Shown here: in pieces, positions 6,225-7,614 of the stretch
Layout of the letters: each line of letters begins with the position of its first letter
Numbering within the stretch: position 1 is the stretch's first letter
Source: an uncultured Oscillospiraceae bacterium
GTDB taxonomy: Bacteria > Bacillota > Clostridia > Oscillospirales > Oscillospiraceae
Direction: 5' to 3'
DNA: 7,614 nucleotides
Assembly (NCBI GenBank): GCA_934621665.1
Contig: CAKTUT010000084.1
Location: 1 to 7,614, forward strand
The notes under the pieces: model-generated
What the model saw: only the letters and a program-made list of their open reading frames with translations
Database searches by the model: none
Told to the model about the DNA's origin: nothing
Program-made: the position numbers and the translations under genes

Positions 6225-7207
6225 TTTACGTTCCCCACATGACTTCCGGCAAATAGCTTCCGCGGATTTTCCACATTCGTCTGCTGCAAAACCGATGGAT
6301 CAACACCAAGCTCCACAAGTTTCGGGAAGAAGCTTTGTTGCAAATAGAGCCACCTACCTGGGATCTGTGCATCAAAAATTTCACGCTGTTGCGCATCCAG
6401 TGTGTCAAACACAGGCGTTACACCAGAAAAATCATGGCTGAAAATCATCCGATCTGCCATGCCCGCATCGATCATTGCCTTTGCAGTTTTGATTCTAGTT
6501 TCAACCACTACGCCATAGGGATCTCCCGGAATCACCACTCGCGGAATTCGCTCACAACCGAGCCAAACACCCTGATCATAGCACCACTTAATATAGTCCA
6601 TGTTCGTAGTTTCCAGAATATGATCCAGCTTAATTCTGGCTGGATCAACACCGACCTCACGAAGCAGCGGAATTTGATAGCGTCCGGTCTCAAAGAGCGG
6701 ATTCGAATGCAGAAATACCGGAACGCCAGTCTCATTTGAGGCAATTCCCGCAGCGTGATGGAGGAATTTGCGTCCTGGCGTGGCTCCCTCCTGATCCATA
6801 ATCGCTTTGATCATGCCGGCACGAATTCCAGTATCGCCGATTCCTTTTGTCAGATCGTCAATCTGCATCTGCGCGATCTGCTCTTCTTTCCACTTGCCAA
6901 GGCAAGGATTCAGCTCAAAGAAGAAGCCAGAGCTGCAGATGATATTGATATCCGCTGCCTCAGCTGCCATTCGCAGCCGCTTGGGATCACGTCCAAGATC
7001 GAACGGACTGGCGTCCACAATAGTAGAAACCCCATTCTGTTTTAAACTAGTGAGGTCAGACACAAGCGACTGAAGCCAATCCGACCGGTACATCTGCGGG
7101 TAATTTTCCGGGATACCAGCCGCAGAGGCCAGCACATGCTCATGCATCAGGCAAAAGCCAAGCTTGTCTACCGACACTTGGCCTCGCACGGTTTGTACAA
7201 CATCCAT
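6221..7207 (-). CDS. Phosphotriesterase-family metallohydrolase, first copy, 328 aa
   Basis: Paralog of the downstream gene with the same complete metal-ligand set: H22 and H24 (MHEHV), K134 (AGMIKAI), H167 (VFLHS), H196 (KLDHILETTN) and D259 (FSHDFSG). VDASPFDLGRDP is at 64-75. ATG 7207 is preferred over the in-frame TTG at 7231 because MDVVQTVRG then aligns residue for residue with MKMIQTVCG of the paralog, and the TTG would abut the upstream stop without a ribosome site. The ribosome site for ATG 7207 is weak or widely spaced (GAGAGG at 7222-7227). The intergenic space to the VOC gene is 24 bases and the downstream gene overlaps by 4, so all three genes form one operon. The C-terminus (FAGSHVGNVK) is slightly longer than in the paralog. 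Lactone, ester or N-acyl hydrolysis are all possible; the substrate is not determined. Confidence 0.9.
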   Translation of the reverse strand: MDVVQTVRGQVSVDKLGFCLMHEHVLASAAGIPENYPQMYRSDWLQSLVSDLTSLKQNGVSTIVDASPFDLGRDPKRLRMAAEAADINIICSSGFFFELNPCLGKWKEEQIAQMQIDDLTKGIGDTGIRAGMIKAIMDQEGATPGRKFLHHAAGIASNETGVPVFLHSNPLFETGRYQIPLLREVGVDPARIKLDHILETTNMDYIKWCYDQGVWLGCERIPRVVIPGDPYGVVVETRIKTAKAMIDAGMADRMIFSHDFSGVTPVFDTLDAQQREIFDAQIPGRWLYLQQSFFPKLVELGVDPSVLQQTNVENPRKLFAGSHVGNVK

Positions 7208-7231
7208 AGCTTCTTTGCCGTCCTCTCTCAA

Positions 7232-7614
7232 TCAGTTTGTCAGCTGATGGTCATCATAATCCGTCGGATTATTCGCACGTGGATCATTCGCAAGCGGGCC
7301 AACAACCAGCTCACAGCACTCAAAAATAACGCCAAGCTGCTTACGCAGATCATAGAAATAGCAATCCTTAAGCTTGCCATTTGCCATTGGCTTTCCCTGA
7401 TAAGCATAGGTGTAAATTGGAATCTCAAGCTCTTCCATATCTGCAACGACGTCGTCACGGCTCTTAAACTTTACGCCAAGATGATGAATACCGTTGCCAC
7501 CATTTTGAATCAAGAAGTCCGAGTAGGGATTGCCAGGTTCTTTCGTAATCGGTTCGATGATTTCAAAATCAATGCCTCCCAGCGGAAAACGATACAACTC
7601 ATGATAATACTCAC
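7232..7614 (-). CDS. VOC/glyoxalase-fold protein, C-terminal part, cut by the window edge
   Basis: The minus-strand frame is open to the window edge, so the gene begins beyond 7614; the TTG at 7597 is internal. The 126 visible residues are the C-terminal portion of a vicinal-oxygen-chelate protein, closest in pattern to methylmalonyl-CoA epimerase-like members. FEIIEP (16-21 of the fragment) and GNGIHHLGVKF (39-49) are typical, as is LGVIFE (93-98). Putative metal ligands are E17, H43 or H44, and E98; the 26-residue step from E17 to H43 equals that between Gln65 and His91 of Propionibacterium epimerase. The remaining His would lie in the missing N-terminal part. After E98 there is an extra polar tail of about 28 residues (to DDHQLTN). 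It is the first visible gene of an operon with two PTE-family hydrolases, so an isomerase or epimerase acting on the same metabolite is plausible but unproven. Confidence 0.85.
   Translation of the reverse strand, partial: EYYHELYRFPLGGIDFEIIEPITKEPGNPYSDFLIQNGGNGIHHLGVKFKSRDDVVADMEELEIPIYTYAYQGKPMANGKLKDCYFYDLRKQLGVIFECCELVVGPLANDPRANNPTDYDDHQLTN

Noticed and set aside
1..7614. CRISPR arrays, insertion-sequence ends, tRNA or rRNA genes
   Set aside because: No regularly spaced repeats, transposase sequence or recognisable tRNA/rRNA sequence is visible on either strand.

Overview
The window looks like chromosomal DNA of a low-to-mid GC Firmicute, probably a Clostridia-type gut anaerobe. The support is AGGAGG-type ribosome sites, sigma-A promoter hexamers, a VanZ-family protein, a COG2426-type small membrane protein and a UvrB-domain-less UvrA; assignment below phylum is a guess. 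It carries no RNA genes, insertion sequences, CRISPR arrays or prophage genes that I can see.

Layout. (1) Positions 1-151 appear to hold the start of a leftward gene that runs off the window, followed by an AT-rich gap. (2) A perfect extended -10 promoter near 365-393 drives a rightward three-gene operon: a GlmU-like left-handed beta-helix acyltransferase (473-1147), a VanZ-family membrane protein (1144-1593, 4-base overlap) and a COG2426-type membrane protein (1605-2075). (3) A bidirectional terminator (about 2093-2133) separates it from a convergent leftward gene, a UvrA paralog of 832 residues lacking the UvrB-binding domain (2132-4630), with its own candidate promoter. (4) Divergent from this gene is a rightward remnant of a LysR-type regulator (4801-5196) that keeps only part of the effector domain. 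(5) A second bidirectional terminator (about 5202-5247) separates the remnant from a leftward operon that enters from the right edge: a VOC/glyoxalase-fold protein (partial, 7232 to the edge), then two tandem phosphotriesterase-family metallohydrolases (6221-7207 and 5259-6224).

How the genes work together. The first operon is envelope-oriented by family: a sugar-nucleotide-type acyltransferase and two small membrane proteins. The UvrA paralog is a stand-alone ATPase tied to DNA damage or drug tolerance. The right-hand operon is probably a small catabolic or detoxification module: two divergent paralogous amidohydrolases of the lactonase/esterase type plus a VOC isomerase or epimerase. Its substrate cannot be read from the sequence. 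This module is the best candidate for undescribed biochemistry here, although every protein in it belongs to a known superfamily. I see no clear novel defence or mobile system.
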